The notes below the pieces were generated by a model, which worked only from the letters and a program-made list of their open reading frames with translations, had not been told where the DNA came from and made no database searches. The position numbers and the translations under genes are program-made. DNA of 64,000 nucleotides from Acinetobacter colistiniresistens (lineage in GTDB: Bacteria > Pseudomonadota > Gammaproteobacteria > Pseudomonadales > Moraxellaceae), in the NCBI RefSeq assembly GCF_024582815.1, contig NZ_CP102099.1, positions 744,001-808,000 of the forward strand, read 5' to 3'. Shown here piece after piece: positions 38,049-46,767 of this stretch; position 1 is the first letter of the stretch; each line of letters opens with the position of its first letter.

Positions 38049-38585
38049 CTAACGTAAATATGGGTATGGGTTGACTGCGCCACGGCCCTTGCCATTCAAA
38101 TAAATTCCGTAGTGTAAATGCGGAGCGGTATAGCGGGCATTTCCAGTATTGCCCACATAGCCGATCAGATCACCTTTGCGCACATAATCTCCTACATTGA
38201 GACCACGTTTGTGTCCATCCAGATGCGCATAATAGTGCCAAGAGCCTGCTGGCCCCATGATCCAGATGACTTTGCCACCTAAATTATTATTACGTAAATC
38301 AGCAACTAAGCCCTCGGTTGCACTATACACTTTCGTGCCTCGCTCTGCCATGATATCAATGCCTTCATGACTACGACCCTGACTACGTGCGGCACCCCAA
38401 GTATCACTTAATTGGTTTCGACTCACCCCTTTGACTGGCACGGGTAAACGGCTGTCTAAACGCATCGTTTTAAGTTTATTCACCTGAGCATCGGGTAATG
38501 GGGTAGGTTTCTTTGGCGCAGTTGCACATGCTGATAGTAGAATCATCAACATACCTAGAACCGTATAGGAAATCGAATGACGCAC
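38049..38585 (-). CDS. M23-family peptidase lipoprotein
   Basis: A 178-residue lipoprotein with lipobox LSAC at about residues 17-20. The C-terminal half is a LytM/M23 peptidase domain: HEGID supplies zinc ligands His and Asp, GSWHYYAHLDG is the central motif, and HLHYGIY holds the catalytic His and second zinc His. All ligands appear present, so it is likely an active endopeptidase on peptidoglycan. It is followed by the 81-residue gene at 37794. Confidence 0.9.
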   Translation of the reverse strand: MRHSISYTVLGMLMILLSACATAPKKPTPLPDAQVNKLKTMRLDSRLPVPVKGVSRNQLSDTWGAARSQGRSHEGIDIMAERGTKVYSATEGLVADLRNNNLGGKVIWIMGPAGSWHYYAHLDGHKRGLNVGDYVRKGDLIGYVGNTGNARYTAPHLHYGIYLNGKGRGAVNPYPYLR

Positions 38586-38614
38586 ACAAACTCCTTGCGT
38601 TTTGAGCTACAGCA

Positions 38615-39661
38615 TTAACAGGACTCAGCCTTTTGTTTTGCTGTAATCAATTTTTTCATGGCTGTGGGAATGCCTTTGGCAATCGCGGTTTCTGGGCTCA
38701 GCCATATGCCATTTAATTCGATACTGAGTTGTTCTTTTTGATCGTGTTCCACGTGGAACAGCTGTTCGTATAACAACCAAGTAAAGTGAGTAAAGCTATG
38801 GCTAATCTGCAAAGATGATACTTGAGCTTGGAGTTTAAAGTGCTGTTCGATCTGTTGTAATTCGGTTGCTTGCTCAATAATGGGTAGGCAATACAGCCCA
38901 CCCCAAAGTCCATGTGCTTCACGTTGCTGCCACAACCATTCATCACCTGACTGAATCAGGAGGACATTCGCCGTTTTCACGGGAACAGGTTTCTTGGCTT
39001 TTTTAAATGGCAGTTCATTTTCTAAGCCTTGTTGATAGGCCTGACAGTGTTGCTGCATGGGACAGTATAAACACAGTGGTTTTTTCGGGGTACACACGGT
39101 TGCCCCTAAATCCATAATCGCTTGGGTATAATCATGATTGCGCTCTTTTGGGCAGAGATCTTCCGCAATTTGCCAGAGTGCCCGTTCATGTTGGGGCTTG
39201 GATAGATCATCCTCGATGGCAAAAAAACGAGCCAATACACGTTTCACGTTACCATCCATAATCACGCCATACTGACGTAAGCCCAGTGACATGAGCGCCC
39301 CAGCCGTGGAACGTCCAATGCCCGGTAATTCGATCCATTGCTCTAGCGTTTCAGGGAAGTGACCTTGTTGGCTAACAATGCCTGCTGCTTTGTGCAGATT
39401 GCGTGCACGGGCGTAGTAACCGAGACCTGCCCAATAGGGCGCGACATCATCCCAACTGGCTTGACCTAAGGTTTCGACGCTTGGGAAGCGTTCAATAAAA
39501 CGATCAAAATATTGTAGTACGGTTTTGACTTGCGTCTGTTGCAGCATGATTTCTGAGACCCATACTTTGTAGGGATCATCGGCCACTTGCCACGGGAGGT
39601 CGTGACGACCATGTTGGTCGAACCAGGTAAGCAGTGCATCAGAAAATGAGAAATCAGGCAT
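38615..39661 (-). CDS. mutY: A/G-specific adenine glycosylase MutY
   Basis: A 348-residue repair enzyme that removes adenine mispaired with 8-oxoguanine. The catalytic Glu is in SEIMLQQTQV, the helix-hairpin-helix is LPGIGRSTAGAL, and catalytic Asp is in MDGNVKRVLAR. The 4Fe-4S cluster cysteines follow the C-x6-C-x2-C-x5-C pattern in CTPKKPLCLYCPMQQHC. The C-terminal MutT-like domain (about 230-348) recognises 8-oxoG. ATG at 39661. It heads a minus-strand run with the M23 gene. Confidence 0.97.
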   Translation of the reverse strand: MPDFSFSDALLTWFDQHGRHDLPWQVADDPYKVWVSEIMLQQTQVKTVLQYFDRFIERFPSVETLGQASWDDVAPYWAGLGYYARARNLHKAAGIVSQQGHFPETLEQWIELPGIGRSTAGALMSLGLRQYGVIMDGNVKRVLARFFAIEDDLSKPQHERALWQIAEDLCPKERNHDYTQAIMDLGATVCTPKKPLCLYCPMQQHCQAYQQGLENELPFKKAKKPVPVKTANVLLIQSGDEWLWQQREAHGLWGGLYCLPIIEQATELQQIEQHFKLQAQVSSLQISHSFTHFTWLLYEQLFHVEHDQKEQLSIELNGIWLSPETAIAKGIPTAMKKLITAKQKAESC

Positions 39662-40107
39662 GAATCAGAACAGTAAAAAGCAGAGGCGTAGTATAGCCGA
39701 AATAGGTTTTTTTAGGCGTTAAAATTCTATTGGAACATCAACGAGATGTAGGGCGTCAAAGACAAAGTGTGAAATTCGCTGAGAACTTGGCAAGACTCCG
39801 TTAAGTTTGCACTGCCCAATTTTTTGAAAGTTTATATATTTACGTGCAGGCAATGTCTTACTTTTGACAGGGCAAAAGTAACAAAACCTCTTTGTTCGGC
39901 TGACTGCATATTCTGCGCAATTTCAAAGCAAGGCTTTGAAAGCAGCGCAAGGCAACCAAACAGGCAACATCCATGTCGCCTCTACTCCAGCAAACGTTTA
40001 CGAGCGTCTAAATTTGGGATTTGCCTAAGCAGATGTAATCAAGAGCTTAATGGATGTAATTATTTAATTTAGACGTTTGTTTAGATGCCGTTGGATAACC
40101 TTTCACA
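39662..40107. other. 446-bp spacer with repeat-like coding remnant
   Basis: No intact gene. The central part (about 39850-40025) reads without stops in one plus-strand frame, giving LTAYSAQFQSKALKA, then GNQTGNIHVASTPANVYER and a stop after NLGFA, but it lacks a start and is preceded by a stop. I recall similar peptides from several Acinetobacter annotations, so this may be a dispersed degenerate repeat. A 10-bp inverted repeat (CGTCTAAATT at 40005, AATTTAGACG at 40066) flanks its end. The mutY promoter should lie at 39662-39720. Confidence 0.5.
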
Positions 40108-40845
40108 TCACTTTAAATGTTTATCTAACAGTTCATACATCGCTTCAAGACTTTGACGCTCTGCTTCGGCGTTATAGCCTAAGTCAACATTATTGGCCTT
40201 GGCGCGTTCATCTGCGAGTGGATTGCTAAAACCATGTTTGGCATCTTCAAAAATAATGACTTCATGATCTACGGCTGCATCATGCATTTCCTGACGGAAG
40301 CTCGCGACATTGTCCAAGGTGACCATGCTGTCGAGTTCACCATGCAGCACTAAAATCTCGGCTTTGACTTTGCCTTTCTCAGCAGGCGCTTTCGGACTTA
40401 ATATCGCATGGAAGGTGGCAACGGCTTTGATATCTGCGCCTGAACGCGCCAAATCGAGTACTACTTTACCGCCGTAGCAGAAACCAACCGCTGCCAATTT
40501 GTCGGGATTCACTTCTGCTTGAGCCGCTAAAGCATTTAAACCTGCTTGAGCACGGTCAACAATGGTATCAGCATGCTCAAAAGTCTGGTTCATCCATTCA
40601 GAGGCTTGTGGAACATTGGTTGTAACTTTCTTATCACCATACATATCAATGGCCAAAGCGGCAAAGCCATGTTCTGCAAGTTCACGGGCACGTTGTTCGG
40701 TATATTCATTACGGCCCCACCATTCCGGTGCAACAATGACACCTGCAACAGGCATATCAATTGCAGGTGCAGCGAAATAACCAATCAGGTGTTGACCATC
40801 TGGCGCGGTATATTCAATTTCACGTGTATTAATCGGGAAGCTCAT
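40108..40845 (-). CDS. Dienelactone hydrolase family protein
   Basis: A 245-residue alpha/beta hydrolase. The nucleophile is the Cys in GFCYGGKVVLD, the acid is probably in LHGELDSMV, and the His is in KHGFSNP, giving the Cys-Asp-His triad of dienelactone hydrolases. No signal peptide. There is no aromatic-degradation cluster around it, so the substrate is open; many such proteins are general hydrolases. ATG at 40845, with an AGGAT-like site. Confidence 0.9.
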   Translation of the reverse strand: MSFPINTREIEYTAPDGQHLIGYFAAPAIDMPVAGVIVAPEWWGRNEYTEQRARELAEHGFAALAIDMYGDKKVTTNVPQASEWMNQTFEHADTIVDRAQAGLNALAAQAEVNPDKLAAVGFCYGGKVVLDLARSGADIKAVATFHAILSPKAPAEKGKVKAEILVLHGELDSMVTLDNVASFRQEMHDAAVDHEVIIFEDAKHGFSNPLADERAKANNVDLGYNAEAERQSLEAMYELLDKHLK

Positions 40846-40956
40846 TCTATAATCCTGATCTGTATTTTTAAAAATGTATTGATTAAAGCATAAAAAAGAA
40901 AAATTGATGACATCATCACCACAAAAATGCGGCTGTCATTGAGAGGGTTGAGACAT

Positions 40957-40988
40957 AAAAAAAGAAGAATACCAAGATTCTTCTTTTT
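40957..40988. terminator. Bidirectional terminator
   Basis: Arms AAAAAGAAGAAT and ATTCTTCTTTTT with loop ACCAAG, between the dienelactone hydrolase start side and the DUF1328 stop. It ends the minus-strand DUF1328 transcript. Confidence 0.85.
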
Positions 40989-41010
40989 CTTGTTCAATGC
41001 TATTTAGCCT

Positions 41011-41169
41011 TTAGACTTTGCCTCTGGATAAGAAACCGACGATTGCTAAAATCACGGCAACCACCAGTAAAATAACGGCAAAATCTTTAGATAAACCTGC
41101 CACGCCACCAAAGCCCAATAAGCTGGCAATGAGTGCGATTACAGCAAAAATAATGGCCCAGCGAAACAT
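41011..41169 (-). CDS. DUF1328 small membrane protein
   Basis: A 52-residue protein, [20 protein letters not shown] and onward, with two hydrophobic helices (residues 3-21 and 30-47) separated by a Gly-rich turn ([10 protein letters not shown]). This is the DUF1328/YtjA family. Such proteins are often stress-induced and of unknown function. AGGAGG lies 7 bases before ATG, an excellent site. It is divergent from the YcgN-type gene and has a terminator 22 bases after the stop codon. It is below the usual size cut-off, so it is easy to miss. Confidence 0.9.
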   Translation of the reverse strand: MFRWAIIFAVIALIASLLGFGGVAGLSKDFAVILLVVAVILAIVGFLSRGKV

Positions 41170-41355
41170 GATGTGTCCTCCTATTTTTTCGTTATTTTTT
41201 TACTATAACGCGTGTTTTTTGCACAAAATGTGGTGTTTATGTGGTTTAAATGTTCAATTCTTAAAGAGATGTTCAAGCAATTAAAACAGATTCGGTCAAG
41301 CAGATCCTCGATGAGTGCTATAATCAAAAAGTCATTTAAGATTGAAACAGCTGGT

Positions 41356-41808
41356 ATGTCCATCGAACTACGCCCTAATTTCTGGAAACACTATCCCCTT
41401 GATCAGCTGAGTAATGCTGAATGGGAAGCATTGTGCGATGGCTGTGGTCTATGTTGTTTGGTCAAGCTTGAGGATGAAGAAACGGCAGAGGTGGCTTATA
41501 CCAAAGTATCTTGCAAGTTACTCGACTGTAAAACGGCGCGTTGCTCGGATTATGCCAATCGCCAGCAACAGGTTCCTGATTGTATCCAGTTGACCCCAGC
41601 GCGTCTTGCAACCATCTCATGGTTACCGCCGAGTTGTGCTTATCGCCGTTTAAGCGAAGGTAAGAATCTACCTTCATGGCATTATCTCAATACGGGCTCG
41701 CGTCAAAGTGTGATTAAGGCCAAAAAATCTGCAGCTGGGCGTTGTATTTCAGAAACGGATGTTGATGAGGAGCAGATTGAAGACTACATCGTCCGCTGGA
41801 TCCGTTGA
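41356..41808 (+). CDS. YcgN-family cysteine cluster protein
   Basis: A 150-residue protein. Cysteines cluster in CDGCGLCC near residue 28, then in VSCKLLDCKTARCSDY and PSCAYRR, as in UPF0260/YcgN proteins, which probably bind a metal or iron-sulfur centre. The family aligns from SIELRPNFWKHYPLDQLSNAEW, so ATG at 41356 is preferred although its ribosome site is weak. Frames opening at 41311 or 41212 would add residues with no family match. Function unknown. Confidence 0.85.
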   Translation: MSIELRPNFWKHYPLDQLSNAEWEALCDGCGLCCLVKLEDEETAEVAYTKVSCKLLDCKTARCSDYANRQQQVPDCIQLTPARLATISWLPPSCAYRRLSEGKNLPSWHYLNTGSRQSVIKAKKSAAGRCISETDVDEEQIEDYIVRWIR

Positions 41809-41915
41809 TTTTTGCAGGCAATGGATAAGTCGTGCTGATCATAGACACAACACTTTTACAGTATTTTTATTGATTAAACTCCCTAAGATAAATTTTATAA
41901 AGAGGGAGATAAGCA

Positions 41916-43079
41916 ATGAATAAACTGTTAATGACACCTTTGCTCTGTAGTAGCTTTTTATTTTTGTTGGCCTGTGGTCCAAACCATACCAATTCAAAAC
42001 CGCCTGAAAATAATACCGCTCAGCAAAGCTCACCCCAGACACTCAAGCAGACCTATCAACTTGAATCCGTCACAGGCTTGAATGAGCCTTGGGCAATTGC
42101 AGTTTTGCCCGATCAGCGTTTACTCATTACAGAGCGCAAGGGACAATTAAAACTCTTTGATCCAAAAACCAAAACCAGTCTGAATGTTTCAGGTGTACCT
42201 AAGGTTAGCTACGGTGGCCAGGGGGGCTTGGGGGATGTGGTCCTGCATCCTGATTTTCGCAACAATCATCGGCTTTATCTGAGTTATGCCACACAAGGAC
42301 AAGGCGGGTATGGGGCGATGATCTCAACTGCAAAATTGGACTTATCCAATCCTCAACAACCGAAACTTACGGATTTAAAAGCAATCTGGCAACAAGTACC
42401 GAAGGTTTCTGGTCAGGGACATTATGGACATCGCATGTTATTTGGTGCTGATGGCAAACTGTGGGTCAGTTCGGGCGAGCGGCAAAAATTTGATCCCGCC
42501 CAAGATTTAAAAAGTAATTTGGGCAAAATTCTACGTTTAAATGAGGATGGAACAGCTGCTGAGGGTAATCCTTTTGCTGCGCAAGGTGGAGTCACTGCGG
42601 AAATCTGGTCATTGGGTCATCGTAATCCGCTCGGTATGGCATTTGATGAACAAGGACAGCTGTGGGTGGTTGAAATGGGTCCCAAAGGTGGTGACGAGCT
42701 GAATCTGATTCTGAAAGGGGCCAATTATGGCTATCCAAAAGTTTCGAATGGTGATCATTATTCGGGTTTACCGATTCCTGATCATCATACCCGTCCTGAG
42801 TTTAAAGCCCCTGAAATTGATTGGACGCCAGTGATTTCACCTTCCAGTTTGATCATTTATTCAGGTCAGCAGTTGCCTTTATGGCAACATAAGGCACTCA
42901 TTGGAGGCCTCTCCTCCAAGGCAATTGTGGTTGTCGATCTAAAATCTCGACCTGTGCAAGAGGTACAACGACTTGAGATGCAACAGCGTATTCGAGGATT
43001 ACAGCAGGCACAGGATGGTTCGATCTGGGTAATTGAGGATGGCCCTGAAGCCAGACTACTCAAGTTGAGTGCAAAATAA
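41916..43079 (+). CDS. PQQ-dependent aldose sugar dehydrogenase, YliI-like
   Basis: A 387-residue lipoprotein precursor (lipobox LLAC at residues 17-20) with the beta-propeller of soluble PQQ sugar dehydrogenases. Visible family segments are LNEPWAIAVLPDQRLLITERKG, VLHPDF, GHYGHRMLFGADGKLWVSSGER, WSLGHRNPLGMAFDEQG and EMGPKGGDELNLILKGANYGYP. The His of the first blade region and the RNPLG motif are likely PQQ and sugar contacts. It is shorter than the classic soluble glucose dehydrogenase and closer to YliI. GGGAG site 8 bases before ATG. It ends 27 bases before the beta-lactamase gene. Confidence 0.9.
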   Translation: MNKLLMTPLLCSSFLFLLACGPNHTNSKPPENNTAQQSSPQTLKQTYQLESVTGLNEPWAIAVLPDQRLLITERKGQLKLFDPKTKTSLNVSGVPKVSYGGQGGLGDVVLHPDFRNNHRLYLSYATQGQGGYGAMISTAKLDLSNPQQPKLTDLKAIWQQVPKVSGQGHYGHRMLFGADGKLWVSSGERQKFDPAQDLKSNLGKILRLNEDGTAAEGNPFAAQGGVTAEIWSLGHRNPLGMAFDEQGQLWVVEMGPKGGDELNLILKGANYGYPKVSNGDHYSGLPIPDHHTRPEFKAPEIDWTPVISPSSLIIYSGQQLPLWQHKALIGGLSSKAIVVVDLKSRPVQEVQRLEMQQRIRGLQQAQDGSIWVIEDGPEARLLKLSAK

Positions 43080-43106
43080 AAGTGAATGGATAGTGAATGG
43101 AAAATG

Positions 43107-44291
43107 ATGAAATTGAATAATATCTCTAGGACTTCGAAACAGCTGTTATTCATGACGGGCTTGGTGTGTGCTAGCCCAATGTTATGGGCGCAACCGTTAA
43201 ATGAGCCGCAGGTAAAAGCCATCGTGGATCAGCAATTTAAGCCACTGCTCGCACAATACAATATTCCGGGGATGGCGGTTGCTGTGACTCTGAATGGACA
43301 ACATTATTTTATCAATTATGGGGTGGCTTCTAAACAAAGCCAGCAAGCTGTCAGCAACGATACCTTATTTGAACTGGGTTCAGTGAGTAAGACCTTTAAT
43401 GCAACCTTGGCAAGTTATGCCCAAGCACAAGGGCAGTTGTCCTTGTCTGATCACCCGGCCAAGTATTTTCCTGAACTAAAAAATACTGCCGTGGATCGTG
43501 CCACCCTGTTGAATCTTGGGACCTATACTGCAGGTGGTTTTCCATTGCAGTTTCCCGATCAGGTGGTTCAACAGCAGGATATGATTCAGTATTTCCAAAG
43601 CTGGAAACCAAAAACCAGCATAGGCGCTGCTCGCCAATATTCCAATCCAAGTATTGGTTTGATGGGCTATGTCACGGCGCGGGCAATGAAAAAACCCTAT
43701 GCAGAGCTGCTTGAAAAAACACTGTTTCCGCAGCTCGGTTTGACCCAAAGTTTTATACAGGTGCCTGAACAACAGATGCCACAATATGCATGGGGATATA
43801 AAGCCGATCAAGCCCTACGTGTTTCACCGGGAATGTTGGATGCGGAAGCGTATGGTGTGAAAAGTAGCAGTGCCGATATGCTGAGATTTCTGGATGTACA
43901 AATCAATCCACAACACTTGAAACAGCCGTTACGCAAAGCGATTGAAAATACACATGTCGGTTATTTTAAAGTGGGTGCCATGACGCAAGGTTTGGGTTGG
44001 GAGCAGTATGCTTATCCTGTTAAGCTAGAGACGTTATTGCAGGGTAATTCAAGCAAAATGGCGTTAGAAAGCCATCCAGCAATTGCAATTAAACGGCCAA
44101 AGATTGCCCCAGCCGCCACCTATTTTAATAAAACAGGTTCAAGTAACGGTTTTGGCGCCTATGCTGCATTTATTCCAGAACAAAAAATTGGAATTGTGAT
44201 GTTGGCCAATACCAACTTTCCGAATGAAGCACGGATTCAGGCCAGTTATACGGTTATACAACAGCTGCTTCAAGCCAATACTGCGCAATAG
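43107..44291 (+). CDS. ADC-like class C beta-lactamase
   Basis: A 394-residue periplasmic serine beta-lactamase. The signal peptide ends near PMLWA (residue 28). The catalytic Ser92-V-S-Lys95, Tyr178-Ser-Asn180 and Lys342-Thr-Gly344 motifs are all intact. Large parts, such as FKPLLAQYNIPGMAVAV, YSNPSIGLMGYV and FGAYAAFIP, match the intrinsic ADC cephalosporinases of Acinetobacter, but many positions differ. It hydrolyses cephalosporins. ATG at 43107 or 43104 with weak GGAAA site; no strong promoter or insertion sequence lies upstream, so expression is probably low and may depend on the gene before it. Confidence 0.92.
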   Translation: MKLNNISRTSKQLLFMTGLVCASPMLWAQPLNEPQVKAIVDQQFKPLLAQYNIPGMAVAVTLNGQHYFINYGVASKQSQQAVSNDTLFELGSVSKTFNATLASYAQAQGQLSLSDHPAKYFPELKNTAVDRATLLNLGTYTAGGFPLQFPDQVVQQQDMIQYFQSWKPKTSIGAARQYSNPSIGLMGYVTARAMKKPYAELLEKTLFPQLGLTQSFIQVPEQQMPQYAWGYKADQALRVSPGMLDAEAYGVKSSSADMLRFLDVQINPQHLKQPLRKAIENTHVGYFKVGAMTQGLGWEQYAYPVKLETLLQGNSSKMALESHPAIAIKRPKIAPAATYFNKTGSSNGFGAYAAFIPEQKIGIVMLANTNFPNEARIQASYTVIQQLLQANTAQ

Positions 44292-44374
44292 AATGTCGCA
44301 GCGATTGCAGATTCAAATTGTAGATTTGGGTCAGACACAATAGACTAGGGTAAAAGATCATAAAGCCAGTGATG

Positions 44375-45652
44375 ATGTCAGATACGCATATTCCTTTACC
44401 TGAACGTTTACGTCCACGTGACTTGTCCGAAATTATCGGACAAGATCATTTGCTGGGTGAGCATGCTCCTTTACGCCAGATGATTGATCAGGGGCATTTG
44501 CCTTCAATCATCTTCTGGGGCCCACCAGGGGTAGGCAAGACCACGATTGCATTGTTATTGGCTCAAGCGGTGGATCGTCCTTTTATTAGCTTGTCTGCGT
44601 TGAATACAGGGGTAAAAGAGCTGCGAGAGGTGATTGCGGAGAGTGGTGATCTGTTAACCCCCGTGGTCTTTATTGATGAAATCCATCGCTTCAATAAATC
44701 GCAGCAAGATGCGTTGCTAAATGCGGTAGAGAAAGGCAAAATTACGTTGATTGGCGCAACCACCGAGAATCCATCCTTTGAAGTCAACAGCGCGCTGTTG
44801 TCGCGCTGTCAGGTTTATACCTTAAACAATTTGAGTGCTGAAGCAATTCAAACGCTACTGAATAAGGCGATTCAAAACGATAAGTTTTTAAAAGAGCGTT
44901 TTATTCAGATCGAAGAATACGATGCGTTGGTGCAATTCGCTGCGGGTGATGCACGTAAGGCACTTAATCTGATTGATCTGATTGCCAGTACTTTTGAGCC
45001 TGATGTCGAAAATATCGTGACCAATGCGATTGTGGTCAAAGTGGCGCAGCAAAATATTGCACGCTATGACAAATCGGGTGAGCAGCATTATGATCTGGTT
45101 TCGGCCTTTATCAAATCGATTCGCGGCAGTGATCCAGATGCAACGCTATACTGGATGGCACGCATGTTAAAAGGTGGTGAAGATCCGGTCTTTATTGCAC
45201 GTCGGATGTTGATTGCCGCCTCAGAAGATATTGGCAATTCCAACCCGAATGCCTTATTGCTGGCGGGAGAGTGTTTCCGTTCAGTACAAGCTGTGGGGAT
45301 GCCTGAGGCACGGATTATTTTGGGTCAATGTGCCGTATATCTGGCCACCAGTCCGAAAAGTAATAGCACCTACCTCGCGATTAATAAAGCGCTGGAGCTG
45401 GCTGAGAAAACGGCAAATCTGCCTGTGCCATTACACTTACGCAATGCCCCGACCAAGTTGATGAAGCAACAAGGCTATGGGGTCGATTATCTGTATCCGC
45501 ATAACTATCCAGAGCATTTTGTTCTGCAAGAATATTTGCCACCTGAATTACGTGGTACCAAGTTGTATGAACGCGCCTTAAATAAACGTGAAGTTGAAGG
45601 TGAGCGTTTGCAACAACGACGCTGGCAGCAGGAACAGCAACAGCAGCAGTAA
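44375..45652 (+). CDS. rarA: Replication-associated recombination protein A
   Basis: A 425-residue AAA+ ATPase (RarA/MgsA) acting at stalled replication forks with RecA and SSB. Walker A is GPPGVGKTT, Walker B VFIDEIHRF, sensor 1 region GATTENPSFEVNSALLSRC, and the C-terminal domain resembles clamp-loader subunits. Length and order fit the family. ATG at 44375 is chosen; GTG at 44369 and ATG at 44372 are alternatives. It ends in a Gln/Arg-rich tail (QQRRWQQEQQQQQ) not needed for the ATPase. Confidence 0.95.
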   Translation: MSDTHIPLPERLRPRDLSEIIGQDHLLGEHAPLRQMIDQGHLPSIIFWGPPGVGKTTIALLLAQAVDRPFISLSALNTGVKELREVIAESGDLLTPVVFIDEIHRFNKSQQDALLNAVEKGKITLIGATTENPSFEVNSALLSRCQVYTLNNLSAEAIQTLLNKAIQNDKFLKERFIQIEEYDALVQFAAGDARKALNLIDLIASTFEPDVENIVTNAIVVKVAQQNIARYDKSGEQHYDLVSAFIKSIRGSDPDATLYWMARMLKGGEDPVFIARRMLIAASEDIGNSNPNALLLAGECFRSVQAVGMPEARIILGQCAVYLATSPKSNSTYLAINKALELAEKTANLPVPLHLRNAPTKLMKQQGYGVDYLYPHNYPEHFVLQEYLPPELRGTKLYERALNKREVEGERLQQRRWQQEQQQQQ

Positions 45653-45672
45653 GGATTCAACTCGAATCCTTA
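45650..45672 (+). terminator. Hairpin after rarA
   Basis: A perfect 9-bp stem TAAGGATTC/GAATCCTTA with a 5-base loop overlapping the rarA stop. No T-run follows, so termination strength is uncertain. Confidence 0.5.
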
Positions 45673-45753
45673 CGGGTCATTTACAACTATCCAAAGCAAG
45701 TTTTTGAGTGAAAGCGGAATTTTGCTTTGGTTTAAATGTCTATTTGTATAAAA

Positions 45754-46638
45754 ATGAACGCAAAAAAAGCAACACTGATTGGACTGGTGGCCATCTTTTT
45801 ATGGAGCTTGATCGTTGCCTTGATCAAGGATGTCAGCAGTCATTTTGGTGCAGTCGGTGGCGCGGCCTTAGTCTATACATTGGCTTCAATTTTTCTGTTG
45901 TGCTCAGTGGGTTGGACCCGCCTGAAAAGCTTTCCCAAAGCTTATTTAATTTGGGGCAGCATTTTATTTGTTGCTTATGAGCTTTGTCTGTCACTGTCGA
46001 TTGGTTATAGCAGTAATAATCGGCAAGCTATTGAGGTGGGCATGGTCAATTATTTATGGCCCACCTTTACCATGGTCGCTGCGATTTTGTTTAACCAACA
46101 GAAAGCCAATTTTCTGATCATTCCTGGTTTTGCCATTTCTTTGCTGGGGATTGGCTGGGTGCTGGGAGGCGAGCAGGGCTTTGACTTGGCAGGCATGTTG
46201 CAAAACATACAGCAGAATCCGCTGAGCTATGGTCTTGCCTTTATTGGAACCTTGCTATGGGCGGCTTATTGTACGCTCACAGCGAGAATTGCAAAGGGTG
46301 TAAATGGCATCACTTTATTTTTTATGCTGGTTGCCATCGTACTTTGGATTAAATATCTGTTGATGGGGGGCGGAAGCTTTGATTTCGATTGGTCATCTTC
46401 GCTTTCTTTGTTGTTTGCTGCGGCTGCGATGGGTTTTGGCTATGCCGCATGGAATGTTGGGATTCTGCATGGCAATGTGACTTTGTTGGCTGGAGCTTCT
46501 TATTTTATTCCTGTTTTTTCAGCTCTTTGTTCAGCAATTTTACTGAGCACTCCATTGACGCTTTCATTCTGGTCAGGTGCCTTGATGGTCTGTTTAGGCT
46601 CTATTTTATGCTGGATTTCGACACGGACACAGCACTAA
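45754..46638 (+). CDS. yddG: Aromatic amino acid exporter YddG
   Basis: A 294-residue inner-membrane DMT-family exporter with ten hydrophobic helices. Segments NRQAIEVGMVNYLWPTFT, PLSYGLAFIGTLLWAAYCT and GYAAWNVGILHGNVTLLA align closely with E. coli YddG, which exports Phe, Tyr and Trp. ATG at 45754 (MNAKKATLIG) matches the family start; an earlier ATG at 45736 adds six residues. Neither has a clear Shine-Dalgarno site. Confidence 0.92.
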   Translation: MNAKKATLIGLVAIFLWSLIVALIKDVSSHFGAVGGAALVYTLASIFLLCSVGWTRLKSFPKAYLIWGSILFVAYELCLSLSIGYSSNNRQAIEVGMVNYLWPTFTMVAAILFNQQKANFLIIPGFAISLLGIGWVLGGEQGFDLAGMLQNIQQNPLSYGLAFIGTLLWAAYCTLTARIAKGVNGITLFFMLVAIVLWIKYLLMGGGSFDFDWSSSLSLLFAAAAMGFGYAAWNVGILHGNVTLLAGASYFIPVFSALCSAILLSTPLTLSFWSGALMVCLGSILCWISTRTQH

Positions 46639-46767
46639 AGGCTAGGTGGCTTGATGCCGTATTTGAGATGCGTCGCTACAGTCACTGTATTTTTGTAAGT
46701 GCCCTCTAGACACTGCCGATAAAAGGTCGCATCATCATCCGCTTATCAAGGATGATTAAGTTTCACC

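Noticed and set aside
39824..40072. Plus-strand frame of 82 codons rich in Cys and Arg
   Set aside because: No ribosome site and unusual composition; a different frame of the same stretch is the one that resembles known spurious peptides, so this looks like a remnant or repeat.
43080..43106. ISAba1-type promoter upstream of the beta-lactamase
   Set aside because: The gene follows the sugar dehydrogenase by 27 bases, and no insertion sequence end is present.
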